Source of the DNA: Hericium rajendrae
Lineage: Eukaryota > Basidiomycota > Agaricomycetes > Russulales > Hericiaceae
NCBI GenBank assembly: GCA_033439255.1
Contig: CM065880.1
Span: forward strand, 1,612,001 to 1,676,000
Direction: 5' to 3'
DNA length: 64,000 nt
The translations under genes and the position numbers were made by a program. Positions 46,952 through 58,009 of this stretch are shown piece after piece (positions within the stretch are counted from its first letter, which is position 1; every line of letters begins with the position of its first letter). The notes under the pieces are model-generated. The model was not told the origin of the DNA. It searched no databases and saw only the letters and a program-made list of their open reading frames with translations.

Positions 46952-48445
46952 ATGCCTTCCATTGCCCCAGACATGCTTTCGAGGCCCACTCTGCCCGACT
47001 ACAAGTTCAGTGATGTGCAGTGGGCAGACGTCACGTCCCTTCTCTTCTGTGATGCAGACAAGCTCATAGTGACTGGTTACGCCAACGGCACTATCCAAGT
47101 GTGGAGCGTGTCTAAAGGATCTCGACGTCGTCGATTCACTTCGCAATCGGCCTCCGCAATCACGGTTATGGTGGCCCATCCCTCGCAGCCGCGGGGTCTG
47201 GTGTGCGGGACTGAGTCTGGAGAAGTCGTTCTGATCAGGGACTGCCTGGTAAGCAGTGCATACGTCGACCGGCTAGTTGGTTTCCTGACTAGTCCTGTTC
47301 ATTGTTCAGAAATCCAACATCGTCCAATATAAGGCTCCGGGGTCAAAAACCACAGCTCAAGTGACTTGCTTGGATGTCAATCCGCATGATGGGGTCATTG
47401 CTGTGGGCCTTCGGTACGCAGATGGAACTGGAAAAGTTCCTCTCTTAAAGGAGTCTCATGGTAAGCGCAGCCTTATCTCTTCTACAACTCCGGTTGATGA
47501 TTTGCGCATCAGATTCTCTCGTTGCTACAAATTTTGTAAACTACGATGGCGGCACCGAATACTTCGCATTCTCAGCGCAGTATCCATTGGCTCTACGGTT
47601 TCTCGACGTCAATACTCTAGCAGTCGTATCTCGCCGGGACGGAGTAATGTGAGTAATCCTTTCCACTTTCCATCCTTGTCTCTAATGTTTATATTTCCCC
47701 ATGTGCAGTTGTTGGAACATCGAAAACATGGCCTTGAAATGGGGCTGCTGCGGCGACAGCATGATAATGTACGTGTTTATTTTCTCGCCAGGTGAGAGCA
47801 GTTTAGTGACGTTGACTTCAGCTCGGCCTCATTCTCTAGTGATGGCCGTTGTGCCATCATCACGGATGTGACACAGGGAATGATCGTATGGAAGCTTCCT
47901 AGCCCTTCCACTACAAACGGCCCCAAAACCTACATGTCCATCAAAACGTCGGGCAACAAATTTCCTCCGCATGACTGCGCATGCTTTCCCGGCCTCTCGC
48001 ACGACGACCGATTCATAATTCGCTCTATGGTCGACGGGCGAATGCTTGTGTGGGACAGAAATCAATTCGTGCTTGCGATGTTCTTGGAAGCAGAGAGTTC
48101 AGGTTTGAAGATCCAATTCTAGGGGTTGATCTTACGCTCAAACCCTCCTCACAGCTGATTCCAAGATTCTTGCGTCATGCGTCAGTATTTGAATTCATCT
48201 ATTTTTTTCCTCTACATTTATTCTCCGTCATGGTCTAGGTCGCTAATGGAAGTGGACGCACTATTGTGGCCATAGCCACAAGGGTTCCGAGTCAGAAGGC
48301 TACTATTTCCATCTGGATGTCGCCCTTCAGCTCTACCGGTACTCGAAACTCTGCGTGGATGTTCATCATACGCTCCTTGATTTTTGGCGTCATCACCTGT
48401 TGGGCAGCTATGCTCGTATTACAGGAACAGTCTCTGCACCTGTAA
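46952..48445 (+). CDS. WD40 beta-propeller protein with C-terminal tail anchor (copy B)
   Basis: Seven exons join in frame: 46952-47248, 47310-47460, 47513-47648, 47709-47768, 47822-48102, 48155-48180 and 48239-48445. They give 385 residues. Blades include DVTSLLFCDADKLIVTGYAN then GTIQVWSV; VTCLDVNPHDGVIAVGLRY; VICWNIENMALKW; and ASFSSDGRCAIITDVTQGM then IVWKL. The protein ends in a membrane helix (AWMFIIRSLIFGVITCWAAM) and a ten-residue tail, so the propeller should face the cytosol. The start is the first ATG in frame after an upstream region with stops. It lies 353 bases after coiled-coil gene 1 and 787 before coiled-coil gene 2, all plus strand. The architecture repeats that of the minus-strand gene at 26955-29219. 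No specific function recognised; WD40 scaffolds bind partner proteins. Confidence 0.75.
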
Positions 48446-49231
48446 TGCCTCATCTTTCTCATTAAACTCATTAAAGGTCACGCAGAAAGTAGACTGTTTT
48501 GATTGTGCTATCGACATTACATGTTTGGTAGTCTGTAATACGACAAGACCACGATGTCGGCCGGTGGTTATTTTAAGCAGAATTGGCTGAATTATTCCCG
48601 AATACTTGAAGATAAATTCCGTGACGGCATAAACCAACGCTGTGTGATGCCGAGCACTGATAAGACTGCGCGCCCACGGTACGCTCTAAGTCTACCCAGA
48701 CAATTGGATTTACTCCCCTGACGCGGACCTTTTTAATTTACCAGTTGCTCGCCCGCCTCGTTGCCGTCTTGAATGCTCGTTTCATCACCTTGTTGCCTCG
48801 TTGCCTCGTTGCCTTCTATCCTTCGCATCGATCAGAGGCTACAGGGTTTCTTCTTGAGCCGTGGTCTGTACTCTCCGTATCGATGTTCTGATGGATTTGC
48901 TGAGATCCCTTGTAAGCCATTTTTTCTCGAATGCGCAAGTGCACGCCAGGCTCCTGGAAGCGCGTTTCAAAGCCTGTGCGATCTCTACCTCCGTCTACTA
49001 CTGTTTCAGGGATCAAATCCACCAAACACGAGTACAAGATCTTCTATTCACCAATTCTGCCTCAATGTATAGACCATCATGCGTCCCCTTTCTTTGTATT
49101 GCATCCGACCGAAACGCCTTTCACCGTTCTAGTACTTAATTGGTACAGGTATATCTTCCGACAGCGATGTCCTCACCTGTCGTATCTTTCTTGCATCCTC
49201 ACCCGTCGTATATTTCTTGCATCCCAAGACG
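48446..49231. other. Spacer with TTGCCTCG repeats
   Basis: A short ttgcctcg/ttgccttc run lies at 48768-48815, the same theme as 35262-35355. The rest should hold the 3' end of the WD40 gene and the promoter and 5' UTR of the next gene. No other gene seen. Confidence 0.5.
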
Positions 49232-50700
49232 ATGGAGGAAGTCCAGAGTCAGGTAACATCAGTGCTCATCCTAGTGAATAGCTACGCTGACTAGCTCGAG
49301 TTTTTAGGATTCCTGGGCGGACGCTGATCTCGGAGACGCTGAACCTGGCGAGAATGCCCTTCTGGAAGCTAGACCCAGAGGCGCTGCATCTGGTGACTCT
49401 TCACCCAGAATAAATGGTCACCTTCCCTCAGAGCATGAGTACGACTCTGATCATTCACGAAGTTCGGTAAGAGCAATCGACAGTCGATGTCTAAGTTCTC
49501 TGTCTTAACCTTTGGCAGGATGTGGCAATGCCCGACGTTCAGTCGACCTCCTGGCCGACCTCCTGGCCACCTCCTGTGTCTTGGCCACCTCCTGAGGCGG
49601 CGCCAAATGTGAGTTCTCCGGTGCTTCTCGGCTCTGGAAGTAGCAAGCACGGCCCTCAACGACGCACGTTTTCCATCACAGGGTTATAGCCAACCCTTGT
49701 TCCTACTTGATGTTGAAAGGATTCTGAACATGATTTCGCACACCGAACGGCTCCTCCTGGGCCAGCAAAATACGCTCAACGGCATTGAAAGTCATTTACG
49801 CGAGGTCGGAAACCAAAACTTGGCGGACAATGCGCGTATTTTGGAGCATGTCACGAGCATCCGCGCCGACATGTCTGGGTTGACAGCGGATGTGGGAGGG
49901 TTGCGCACGAACTCCGAGCTAAGTTCGTTCAACGACGTAAGCACCACGGTATCCTCGTATCCTCACTCAACACTACACGCACATTTGAGTCATTTCTAAC
50001 TCCTACACAGATATTGGAACGGCTCACGGATCTGGAACTGGTCATTGGCCGCCTTGACCGCCGTCAGCAGGAGATGGGCGGCCAGAATATCCTGGATCAC
50101 GCATTTACATTGGAGAAGGTAACAAGTATGTCCCAAGAGCACCACGCCGATTTATTTGAGTTACATGCGGACGTGGAGAAGTTCCGCATGTTTTCGGACC
50201 GTGAATTTGATGTAAGCACTCCGATCTCCGCATTTGAGACTCGCACTCACATTGAGCTCCCTCGCACTTCTTCACAGCTGCTGGAAGTGCTGCCCGACCT
50301 TGTCACCAGACTGGAGTCTGCCTTGAAAGCTACTCAGAGCTCGTCCAATGGGGCGCCGTCCAACACCACTGGTGGTGAGCAGACGGAGGTCATGGGTCAG
50401 GCGTCGGGCGCGACCACCATCGACAATGCTCTCCAGCGTCCAACGGGCCTCCAATCGCACGTGGAACATCTTGAAGGTATAGCATCTGGCCGGGAGAAGT
50501 CGTTTGGTGCACGCGCACAGAGGACCATGCAAATAGAACAGCTTGAGCGCGTTTCTTATCTGGAAGCCGGGAAGATCGAGTCCTTGCTCCAGCATATTGT
50601 ACTGCTGATATTTTCCCTGCTCGTCGTATTTCTCCTTCTGATGATCGCAGGCCTTGTCCAATACAGACCCGGGGCTGATGCTGCATCCGGGTCTTCTTAG
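49232..50700 (+). CDS. Tail-anchored coiled-coil protein 2
   Basis: Six exons hold frame: 49232-49252, 49308-49466, 49519-49608, 49682-49936, 50011-50211 and 50278-50700. They give 382 residues. The N-terminus is acidic and Pro/Trp-rich (SWADADLGDAEPGENALLEA; SWPTSWPPPVSWPPPEAAPN). Two similar heptad blocks follow, encoded by separate exons. The first has ERLLLGQQNTLNGIESHLRE and VGNQNLADNARILEHVTSIR. The second has LVIGRLDRRQQEMGGQNILD and HAFTLEKVTSMSQEHHADLF. These look like an internal duplication. A third coiled region leads to a membrane segment (HIVLLIFSLLVVFLLLMIAG) and a short tail. The first exon is only seven codons. It shares architecture with its neighbours on both sides; function unknown. 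Confidence 0.75.
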
Positions 50701-51035
50701 TATACTAATGTACAAAATTGCCCCATACTCAATAGATCTCGAGTACTGTTCGTGTTGCCTCTGACCATGAAATATCTCCGAAATCGACGAGCCGTAAGTA
50801 ATTCTGTTTGCAGAACCACGCATCAGGCTCTGTACCACACGAACTCAGATTGAGAGATCGATCTTGTGATAGCATGGCTGACCATGCCGGCGTCGCTAGC
50901 ATTTATCCTGTCATTACATGCTTATCAGCCATCAACTCGAGGTCTGCTCATGCGAGGGTACTTAATACTTGCCATTGTGTGTGCTAGATCCTTAAAGTCC
51001 TCCCCAGACTGCTCTACTCCGTATCGACCGAAGTA
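50701..51035. other. Short intergenic spacer
   Basis: 335 bases between two same-strand genes; no repeat or RNA gene seen. It must contain the terminator of one gene and the promoter of the next. Confidence 0.5.
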
Positions 51036-52244
51036 ATGTCTACCCCACGTAGCACTGGAATGTTGAACAGCGATTCAGACGACGACGTATGTTGCATCGT
51101 CTTGGAACGTTGATTACTGACGACGTTCTGCGGTTCTTCAGAATGGGTCGGTCGCTCGTTTCCTCGAGCCTCGTCCATCGCCATCGCTACCCCCATCGAC
51201 CCCCCGACAAGCGCAAGAGTCTCCCACACATTCTCCAGTTTTGCTTCCCAACGACAAAGAAAGTCCGCAGTCAAGCGTACTACTAGATGCGGCTACAAAC
51301 GTCGAAAAAGTGACGCCTGTCTCTAGCCCAAATAAATATGAGGTCTGGCCATCACATCAGCCTCTCTGTCCTTGGATATTCGATCCTGATTACTACTAAC
51401 CGTATTCAGACATCAATTAGCCAGGAAGTACTCCCTGCTCATCAGAGCGAGGTAGAAGCGGCAGAAGCTGCAGTACGTGTATGTTATTGACCAGCTGTAT
51501 GACAATTTTGATGGCCCAGTTTTCGGCCTTCAGCGTTATTTGCGGGCACGGAGAGGGGAAGCAGTTTCCTTTGCATCCAGGCGTCCCAATGCAACTTCTC
51601 TCCCTCCCATTGTGACACGCTCAACGATTTCGGAAGCCATTAACCCCACATCCACCATTGTGACACGCTCGACAGCTTCGGAGGCCATTCCCACGTCCGG
51701 CTCCTCTTTTTCTCGGGTGGTGGAAGCCACCCAGAATCTCGCAAAAGGTGATTGATGCAGAATTTTAGGCAATCTCCTGGATTTAATGTATCTCTTACAG
51801 GCCATGGTGAGATCGGGGACGTTGTAACAGACATCGGGCGAAGGCTCGAAGCACTTGAAGACTCACATTCCATTATGCGACAGTTGGTACTGGCACATGC
51901 TGATCCGTTCGCGATGCTGCCCGATCCCATGGCTTCTGCATCTCTTCGAGAAACTGCAGATAAACTTGATACCAGACTTATAGAGGTGAATGCGGCACTA
52001 GAACGCCTGCAGATCCGGCGCAGGGTGATGGAGATGAAGATCCATGGTCTAGAGCATGACATCGGGCGTCTTCGCTCGATTCCCGTTAGTAGGAAGCAAG
52101 ACGTCATACATCACTATGCGGAAAGGTCATCTGTTGAATGGGTGTTTGTTTTCGGAATGGTACGTGCCATCGTGTCACCTGGAATTAGAGACTGAATATC
52201 AGTAGGTTTTCATAGTCGTTTTGACGATCGTGTTTTTTGGATAG
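51036..52244 (+). CDS. Tail-anchored coiled-coil protein 3
   Basis: Six exons hold frame: 51036-51086, 51142-51342, 51410-51472, 51534-51747, 51801-52159 and 52206-52244. They give 307 residues. The N-terminus begins MSTPRSTGMLNSDSDDD and is Ser/Pro-rich. Exon 4 contains an internal duplication (IVTRSTISEAI / IVTRSTASEAI). The last third is a coiled coil (GDVVTDIGRRLEALEDSHSI; ADKLDTRLIEVNAALERLQI; MEMKIHGLEHDIGRLRSI). It runs into a C-terminal membrane helix (WVFVFGMVFIVVLTIVFFG) with almost no residues after it, a strict tail anchor. An intron splits the membrane helix. Third member of the same-strand cluster. No family name recognised. Confidence 0.75.
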
Positions 52245-52312
52245 AGATGATATTCTTCCTGGGTACATATGGAGTGCCGGTCATGATGTTTCAACTGGGA
52301 GTCGATCAGTAT

Positions 52313-52360
52313 ACAGACGGGCAGACGGGCAGAAGGGCAGACAGGCAGACGGGCAGATGG

Positions 52361-52400
<40 letters not shown>

Positions 52401-52450
52401 GCAAACGGGCAAACGGGCAGACGGGTAGATGAGACGGGCACTGGGCAGAG
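52313..52450 (-). repeat. GGGCAGAC minisatellite
   Basis: About fifteen copies of the 8-base unit gacgggca with few mismatches begin about 70 bases after coiled-coil gene 3. It is the reverse complement of the TGCCCGTC theme at 17 kb. The 750 bases from here to the TET/JBP gene hold no other gene that I can support, apart from the duplication below. Confidence 0.85.
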
Positions 52451-52724
52451 ACGGGCACTGGGCAGCGCCTGATGCCAGTGATGGACGCCCATGAACACGG
52501 TCACGTGCTTTAATCAAATGTTTGTTGACGGCTGTCAGAAGGACATTCGAGGCTCACGGTTGCCTTTGTTCTCAACTGCCCTTGTTCCCAACAATCGGGT
52601 TGCCAATCGCCTCAGTTCCCAATTGCCTCAGTTTCCAATTGCCTCTGTTCCCAACCGCCTCGATAGATCTGTGAGTAGTATTGCCTGCACTTATTTGCAA
52701 TTGCTTGCGGGCGAGGTTTCGTGA

Positions 52725-52963
52725 CGCGTCGAGATGGCGTGCCAGGTGGCGTGCGTGCGTCCGCAGAAGAGCCTTACTCAGGCACTGACGTGATGGCACA
52801 AACATTTTCCACAGTGCGCTGTTGAGACATGTCCGATCCGCGCGTGCATGAGCGGGACCGCTTTTCTACCACCCGCGAGGGTTTTCCACGCGTCGAGACG
52901 GCATGCCCGGCGGTGCGCGTGCATCCGCGGAAGAGCCTTACCCAGGCACTGACGCGATGGCAC
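52725..52963 (+). repeat. Two copies of a 75-bp segment upstream of the TET/JBP gene
   Basis: Copy 1 (52725-52799) and copy 2 (52889-52963) share cgcgtcgaga..gg and aagagccttac.caggcactgacg.gatggcac. Where they differ, copy 1 mostly has T or A where copy 2 has C or G. The copies are about 164 bases apart, suggesting an older tandem duplication. Confidence 0.7.
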
Positions 52964-53199
52964 GGGCACTCCACTGCGAGCTGTCGCGGTGCGTCCGACC
53001 AGCACATGCGCATGCGCGTGCGGCTTGCTTCCTTCGCGGTTGTGCCTGCGATACGAAGTCACTCACCCTGCCCTGCAGAACGGACATACCCGAGCTGACA
53101 TGCTAGGAACTCGAAAGGTGTGCTCGGGCCCAAGTCTTCTTGATATTGTTGCTGACACATGAGCATCAGACGCGCTCGGGCCTCAAGTTCTCGCCCTTC

Positions 53200-54938
53200 A
53201 TGGTCGCAACACCGATCCCGACCAAGCTGAATTTCGGCGGGTTGATGAAGGAAGCCCTGTTCAAGGACGAGGGCTGGCAAGAAGTCACTCTCAGCCTGAC
53301 GGGATGGAAGGGCAGCGGCACACCTTCCACGCCGTCCTCACTTTCCAGTGCTCCCAGTAGCCCGGAGGCTTCCCCGCGTGACCTCAAGGATGATCTGATC
53401 CCCCCGGGGTTTACACTGCAGTCGAAGGACCACGCTGGACCCTCCAGGGGGCCCTCGGAGCCAAAGGACACGTCGTCCGATGGCATGGGGCCGGATGCAC
53501 AAGGAGGCCCGGTCACGCCCCCCAGTGAACGGCAGTCGGTGGGCGGGCACGGGACTAAAAAGCGGAAGGCAAGGCAGGCCGGCCAGAAGGACGCTTCCAA
53601 ACGCCGCCGCAAGGCGAAGAAGCGGTCGCCCGTCGCAGAATGGGACGCTCGACCGATACTACACAATGACAGTTTTGTGTCCCGCGACAAGCACAAGGCC
53701 GTGGGGACGGAGGATTTTGACGTCGGAAACGACTACGAGGCGGAACGGGCAGCTTTTACTGCAACCAGATTCCAGTCTAACACGAAGGTTCCTCGTGCCG
53801 CGGAGGAGCTCGAGCGGGAGAACTTCGAGCGATGGCGATGGATGGGCGGGTGAGTTAATCCTGACATGCTCCTCTAATTGGGTAACTGAGGGCGGGGGGT
53901 TTCCCCGGCGACAGGCAGGGGTATACGCTGGGGGATGACGGGGATCGCATCTTCATGGTTCTCGTCCCTCCCCCAACCGAGGACCCCGGAAAACCTGCCG
54001 CAGAGCAGTGGGGTCCCACCTGCTCCCGTGTCGCTGAGCGGTTTGAGCGAGACTGACAGAAGACATCGTTGCCCAACAGTCCACGAGGCGACTTCGGAGC
54101 TGTGAACGTGGGTGTGTCCGCAGGAGGCGGTTCAAAGGTGTGCAGATTTCTGAGATATGAGTTACAAGATGTAACGTGGATCCTAGGGGCCCCATAATTT
54201 CACGCACAAGGGGCACCGTGCGGCTACGGTGGACGGACTTCTGCAGGACAGGGACATCCGCCGCATTGCCCAATTTCAGAGCGGTAAGTCGTGCAAACGC
54301 GGGGCGGCACGCTGGCTAATAGAAAAACAGAGGCCTTGGCTTCGTACTTTCCCAAGGTCTATGCCGAGGTCAAAGAATCCATGGACACGGTGTCCCGCGA
54401 CCGCCCGAACCTGAAACGAAACTTTCCTGGAAGCGTCTATCCTACCGTCACTTTCAACCTGGGTCCTCGTTCCATATGTCGCGAGCACAAAGACGCAAGC
54501 AATGCCCCGGGGGTTCCATGCGCCATCACAGCATTGGGGTCTTTTGACCCTGACAAAGGGGGAGAGATTTACCTCTCCGATCTCAAGCTGATTATCCGAT
54601 TCCCACCCGGTTGCACAATTTTGCTGTCTTCGGCGTGCATGCGGCACGGAAATCTGCCGATCCGGGATGGTGAGCACCGTTATTCACTGACGCAATACTG
54701 CCCTGGTGGATTGCTTCGGTGGGCCCGGCATGAATGCTGTCCGGCGGGGGCTCTCAGCGAGGAGCGCCGCATCGAGCTCGAAGGAACATGTGAGGAGCGA
54801 TGGGCAGAGGTCATCGGCAAGTTTTCGTCCAGCCAGTCCTTATGTGATGACCGCCGGTGGTTGATTTTGCAGGAGAAAAGGTGGCTTGAGGAGTGGCGTG
54901 CCCGACAGGCCGATAGTAAGGTGGAGGGCTCTGAATGA
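53200..54938 (+). CDS. TET/JBP-family 2-oxoglutarate/Fe(II) dioxygenase with one in-frame TGA
   Basis: Exons 53200-53849, 53915-54137, 54187-54283 and 54331-54938 keep frame for 525 sense codons. The N-terminus is Ser/Pro-rich with a basic, nuclear-signal-like run (SKRRRKAKKR). The rest follows the fungal TET/JBP order: GYTLGDDGDRIFMVLVPPP, RGDFGAVNVGVSAGGGSK, DIRRIAQFQS. Then comes the double-stranded beta-helix with the HxD iron site (ICREHKDASN, about residue 376) and CAITALGSFDPDKGGEIYL. After it come LIIRFPPGCTILL, the distal His (MRHGN) and the 2-oxoglutarate Arg (HRYSLTQY). The family oxidises 5-methylcytosine in DNA. A TGA at about 54053, between the N-terminal and catalytic parts, interrupts exon 2. 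A C-to-T change at a CpG (CGA to TGA) would explain it, unless a weak intron removes it. An upstream first exon is possible. Confidence 0.8.
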
Positions 54939-55944
54939 AAAGTAAGCCTGCGCTGACCGGTCGGGGGACACACATATTTTGTATTGCGCATGCTGTCCCA
55001 TAGTAGAGATTAGAGAATTCAGGCTGATATGCATGTCTGGGCCGGACAGATCTTTGATATATCTCGCATCTTGGACACGATAACGCACTGACATCCAATA
55101 ATCATCTGCATACTTTACTTTACAACTGGCATAGAGTGGAATGAAATTTCTTCGGCATCTTGGATACGACAATGCACTGACATCGAATAATCATCTACTT
55201 TACGACTGGCGTAGAGTCAAAATCCATTCTATTTCGCTTCTCAATCTGTGTCAGAGCAGATGTCGTGGGCAAGCGGGCAAACAGGCAAGCGGCAAAGCGG
55301 CACGGGCAAAAGGGCAAACGGGCAAAAAGGCAAAAATGCAGGGGCAGTTGAGCGGTTCGACTTTTACATAATACGCCGACTTCATATCCGAGTCGCCGCT
55401 TTCTGTATTCCCCGGTCTCTCAGGTTGTTGCTGTCCATTCGACTCTCCCTTTCCTTTGCCTACTAATATATCTCGACTGATTCCTCGTTCAGAGGTGTCT
55501 CAGGTGAGTGAATTTCTCTCGACTCCCAGCTCGCTGACCCTTCTCGTTGCTTTGCTCTGTAGTTCTCATTTGATATACTGGCCTTCTCTCAGGCATTGTG
55601 TGCACGAAACGAGCTCCACGCCTTGTGCGCTCAGATCGTGCATTCTTCGCCTTCATCTTTCATCTTTCATCTCCATCTTTCATCTCCATCTTTGCCTCCT
55701 ATCGGGCACGGTCTACGAGGAACGAGCTCCACGCTTTGTGCGCTCAGACCTCGTATACTTCAGTCGTCTCGGTATCTGGGTATTGTTCAAGGTGCTCAAA
55801 TTTCTGGCCCAGACTTTTACTGGATCTCCGCCGCCGTGTATCTGCTGTAGCTAGCATATGACCTGTGGACATAAGGTATGAGTCTGCGTAGTCGGCTCAT
55901 GTCATCATTAAACTGATCGAGCATATTTTGTTTTCTTATTCAAG
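54939..55944. other. Intergenic stretch with GGGCAAAC minisatellite
   Basis: Imperfect units gggcaaac/ggcaagc run from about 55258 to 55335. They are followed by the flank 'gcggttcgacttttacataa', the inverted counterpart of the flank at 17.05 kb. A duplicated 'cacgaaacgagctccacg'-like phrase occurs near 55606 and 55706. A 70-base segment is also repeated near 55070-55210 ('catcttggacacgataacgc'-like). The rest is probably the 5' flank of the next gene. Confidence 0.6.
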
Positions 55945-57938
55945 ATGTCTGGCTCTCCACGTCGCTTGGATCTTCCCTACGCATGTTGGGCCCTTGGATG
56001 GGCGCCCGGAGAGATGGTCGTCGCAGCGCATGCAACCTATATCCCTGAATTGCCACATGATGAGACGGCCATGGTCCGCACCGATGGTTTGTGGGGCCCG
56101 CACGACTGGACCCGCTTCCCGCAACCTTTTGATCCTCGTTCCCCGTACTTGGCTTGGATACGCTTACCTACCAAGAACACCTCATGCTCCGTTCTGTATC
56201 GCCTGCCCACACGGTCCGATCTATGTCCCCACCCCGCTTTCCCCACGCGCGTTGTGTTAGCGCAGAAGTGGATCGACGAATTGCGCAACGAGCGAGATCT
56301 TCTTCAAGCACGCGCGCAACTGTGTTTCTCTCGTATCAATGACTTGCCCGCTTATCGCCATGTACCCTTTCCCTCCACTGCACCTCGCCGCATAATATCT
56401 GCTCTGATAAGACTCAAAGATGCCCCATGCTCCAGACGTGATGTCGTTGAGGCTGTTCGAGCAATTCAGCGCCACCTCCTTGAGTTGCAAGCTTTCTGTG
56501 ATTGGTTCACCAGTAATACTTCAAACCAACAGGCCACAACACATTTTCCCACTCGTGGCAGTATCACTACCGATCCCCACGTGTATGAGATGCTTGAAAA
56601 TAGGAATATAACAGCGTATTTGCGTGTGCCTCTCTCCGACTTCCATCCACTTGCACCCCATTATCAAAAAGGCCTTCTTCGATTGATAGACTGGTGCAAT
56701 TTCGTCGGTGCCAATTTCAGCGAGTGGCGGGATGAAGGAGTGCGGGCTGGTTCGGTCGAAGAACACACAAAGGAGCTATGGTACTATCCACCCCCATCGG
56801 CCAACAACTCCGTCTTCGAGCACGCAGCGCGTGGGTATGCTCCACGTGATGATGTTGAACAACTCACGCAGAGAGCCATGGGGATGAAAATGCGCCAACA
56901 ACAAGACCGTGAGTTGTATTATTTCTTCCTTCTCTAGTGATCTTTCCTTACGAGATGATACCAGTTGCACATGAACGTAACCTTGTGAATGCCTTGCGGC
57001 CGAAGCATACTCAAAGCAGCCGCCGGGTTCAAAACATGATTGCTCGCCCAGATTGGGTACCCAGCGTCATCGGGACCTGGGCCACGTCCACACCAAATAC
57101 CGTGCCCATTTTCACGGAAAAGGAACTAACTCGCGGGTGGCCGTTTCATTTACCCCCAATCCACCTGTTCTGGGGCCCAGCAGAGGAGAAAACCAGACAA
57201 ACGTTCTTCTATCATTGGTATTGTTTGGCGCGGTGCTGGGACTTCCGGCACATTCTTTCCCGTAACCTTGCATTTTCTCCATCAGAGTGGCGTTCCTTTT
57301 TAGGGGATAGTTACTGGAAGCGCCAGTGGCCCAAAGACCAGGCATACGAACCGAATAAATTTTGGGCCCACGGCTCCGATGGTTTTTTTGGCTCTCTATC
57401 TTCGGGTATTCTTGCTATGGGTTTCATCAATAGCCCGCTTTCTTGTGGTTGTAGCGCCAGCCCATCTATATGTTATCAGCCAGCCATCCGTGCGATCATT
57501 CTCTACAAGCTCAATATGGCCCATATCTCTTGGGAATTTGAATACCATGACGAACTACAAATCTCCGCTGCGGAATGGGACGAGGATCGGCGTAGCAGGC
57601 GGGCAGAGCAACGTAAGAGGATTTGGCCATATGGACCCAACTACGGTGACATTGGCATAGGCTTCGAATACGGGTGCCAGAAGCATGGTTGGCGGGATAG
57701 AATGCTATGGTTTGAGGAACTTAGGGTCATCATGTCGTCATGGAAGGGTTTTCCTCTTGCTTTGCAGTTCCCGCTTCTGTGTTTGAAGCAAGAAGAGTAC
57801 TTAGATCGTGAGTTAAAGCTGATTGCTTTTTACCAGGAATCTTTTATCTCCACACATGGTATCCTCCCGTCCTTGCCCATGCAGCGATTGACTGAACGTC
57901 CTCCAGCTTGTGTGCATAATAATTTGTATTTTTGTTAG
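55945..57938 (+). CDS. Large orphan protein of a widespread mushroom family
   Basis: Two exons, 55945-56908 and 56965-57938, keep frame and give 645 residues from ATG at 55945. Conserved-looking blocks include LGWAPGEMVVAAHATYIPEL, a long helical part (TRVVLAQKWIDELRNERDLL), RGWPFHLPPIHLFWGPAEEK and TFFYHWYCLARCWDFRHILS. Also present are SEWRSFLGDSYWKRQWPKDQ, FWAHGSDGFFGSLSSG and AIRAIILYKLNMAHISWEFE. I recall the 'GWPFHLPPIHLFWGP' block from many unnamed mushroom proteins present in numerous copies. No catalytic motif is evident. The 3' end may be spliced differently after YLDR near 57811. It lies 1 kb downstream of the TET/JBP gene, same strand. Confidence 0.65.
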
Positions 57939-58009
57939 CTAGATTCTGGCTACAAACAGCGTGCTGTAGTCAACGCATATCTTCCTGTTATCAACATCCA
58001 GTGCAATCC

